Below the pieces are notes generated by a model. The model searched no databases and was not told the DNA's origin. It worked only from the letters and a program-made list of their open reading frames with translations. Of a DNA stretch of 64,000 bases, positions 63,319-64,000 are shown one piece after another. Position numbers and translations under genes: made by a program. The stretch is from NCBI GenBank assembly GCA_026018925.1, contig JAKSZU010000012.1:30555814-30619813 (forward strand). The letters run 5' to 3'. The stretch is from Tupaia tana (lineage: Eukaryota; Chordata; Mammalia; Scandentia; Tupaiidae). Within the stretch, counting starts at the first letter, position 1, and each line of letters opens with the position of its first letter.

Positions 63319-63386
63319 GTTGGTGATCACCCCCGGTCCTGATGATGAAGCCACATCTGCTGTGCTGGCCGCTGACCTGCCTCCTG
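63319..63386 (+). CDS. RELT: RELT exon 2 with start codon (gene continues past window)
   Basis: RELT (TNFRSF19L) is a single-pass TNF-receptor superfamily protein of lymphoid tissue. The exon has acceptor TTTGTCTGCCCTAG and donor CTG|GTAAGT. Coding starts at 63,345 and gives MKPHLLCWPLTCLL, closely matching the known RELT signal-peptide start (Leu/Cys-rich, MKP at the front). Two ATGs stand in tandem (63,342 and 63,345); I chose the second because it has A at -3 and agrees with the family start. The 5' 26 nt are UTR. The ligand-binding cysteine repeats, membrane segment and cytoplasmic tail lie outside the window. Confidence 0.88.
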
Positions 63387-63848
63387 GTAAGTTGTGGGGG
63401 TGGGGTGGGTAGGAGAAGGCAGAGTCCTGAGCTCGGCACCCCAGCCCTCCAGACAGGGGGTACAGATGCTGCTCAGGACTCCATGCTCGTGAGGCTTGGT
63501 TCTGCAGCTCTTCCTGGGAAGCCTCGGAGATAGCCAGATCCTTTGAAGCACTCCTAACCCACCCTGACACCAGATGATGACCCAGAAGGGAAGGCCGTGG
63601 CTGCCCCACTCGGCTTTCCCAAGCCATGCCCATCCAGGCCTGGGGCAGGTGGAAAAGGAAGGACATGCTGGCATTTATGGGCAAGGCAAGCATGGCCCAA
63701 AACAAGAGGTCTGTTGTCAGGCAGCCGTGAGAACGGCAGCCCAGCTGGGAGTGCAGGTGCGGGACCTGGAGGATGATGGGCAAGAGAGGCCTAGGATATG
63801 GAGCCTGAGAGCCCACACCTCAGATGTGGAGTTAAGGTTTGTGTTGGG
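63387..63848 (+). other. RELT: Start of RELT intron 2
   Basis: Unique sequence after the GTAAGT donor, with no exon seen. It runs into a short-form SINE and a microsatellite at the window edge. Confidence 0.75.
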
Positions 63849-63968
63849 GGTGCTGGCAAGTGGCATAGTGGTTAAGGGTGCTGGACTCCCACATGACTGA
63901 CCGCAGTTCGAGTCCCAGACCTGGCAGCTTGCTTTCTCCCTTTCTTTCTCTTGCTCTGTCCCTCTCTG
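63849..63968 (+). repeat. tRNA-derived SINE, short form, well preserved
   Basis: GGTGCTGGCAAGTGGCATAG, GTGGTTAAGGGTGCTGGACT, B box AGTTCGAGTCC, then AGCTTGCTTTCTCCCTTTCT and CTTGCTCTGTCCCTCTCTGG. The clearest example of the form without the central body. Confidence 0.9.
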
Positions 63969-64000
63969 GTAGGTAGGTAGGTAGGTAGGTAGATAGATAG
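63969..64000. repeat. (TAGG)n(TAGA)n microsatellite, cut by window end
   Basis: Directly follows the SINE 3' end and continues outside the window. Confidence 0.95.

Overview
The window is nuclear DNA of a placental mammal. It carries long introns with GT/AG borders, CpG-island promoters, old MIR and L2 repeats, L1 fragments and a dense load of young tRNA-derived SINEs. Exon structure and protein sequence match the chromosome 11q13.4 region of human: the 3' half of ARHGEF17 followed by the start of RELT, both on the + strand. The species is not certain. One degraded element at 27,599-27,703 looks 7SL-derived (B1/Alu/Tu type), a class known only from primates, rodents and tree shrews. No dimeric Alu and no rodent ID or B2 was seen. 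By elimination a tree shrew (Scandentia) is my best guess, at roughly even odds.

Layout: 1-20,900 is ARHGEF17 intron 1, since the large first exon lies upstream of the window. It contains SINEs, MIRs, an L1 remnant and a few possible muscle/serum-response sites. At 20,930-21,434 there is a CpG island holding an in-frame candidate alternative first exon of 47 codons. From 24,774 to 44,938, twenty coding exons with fully consistent phases encode 1,000 residues and a stop: the DH domain, an atypical PH-like part, and a C-terminal WD40-like propeller interrupted by an acidic, Ser-rich segment. The 3' UTR runs to a poly(A) signal at 46,190. About 5.7 kb of intergenic repeats follow, then the RELT CpG island and non-coding exon 1 (donor at 52,088), an 11.2 kb intron, and RELT exon 2 (63,319-63,386) with the start codon and the beginning of the signal peptide. 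The rest of RELT lies beyond the window.

The two genes are neighbours with separate promoters and no evident shared function. ARHGEF17 (TEM4, p164-RhoGEF) activates RhoA-type GTPases at actin structures and junctions. RELT is a TNF-receptor superfamily member. The most notable non-coding observations are the alternative ARHGEF17 promoter, a 126-bp direct duplication (two mismatches) in two ARHGEF17 introns 2.4 kb apart, and an abundant tRNA-derived SINE in a long and a short form that I cannot match to a named family.
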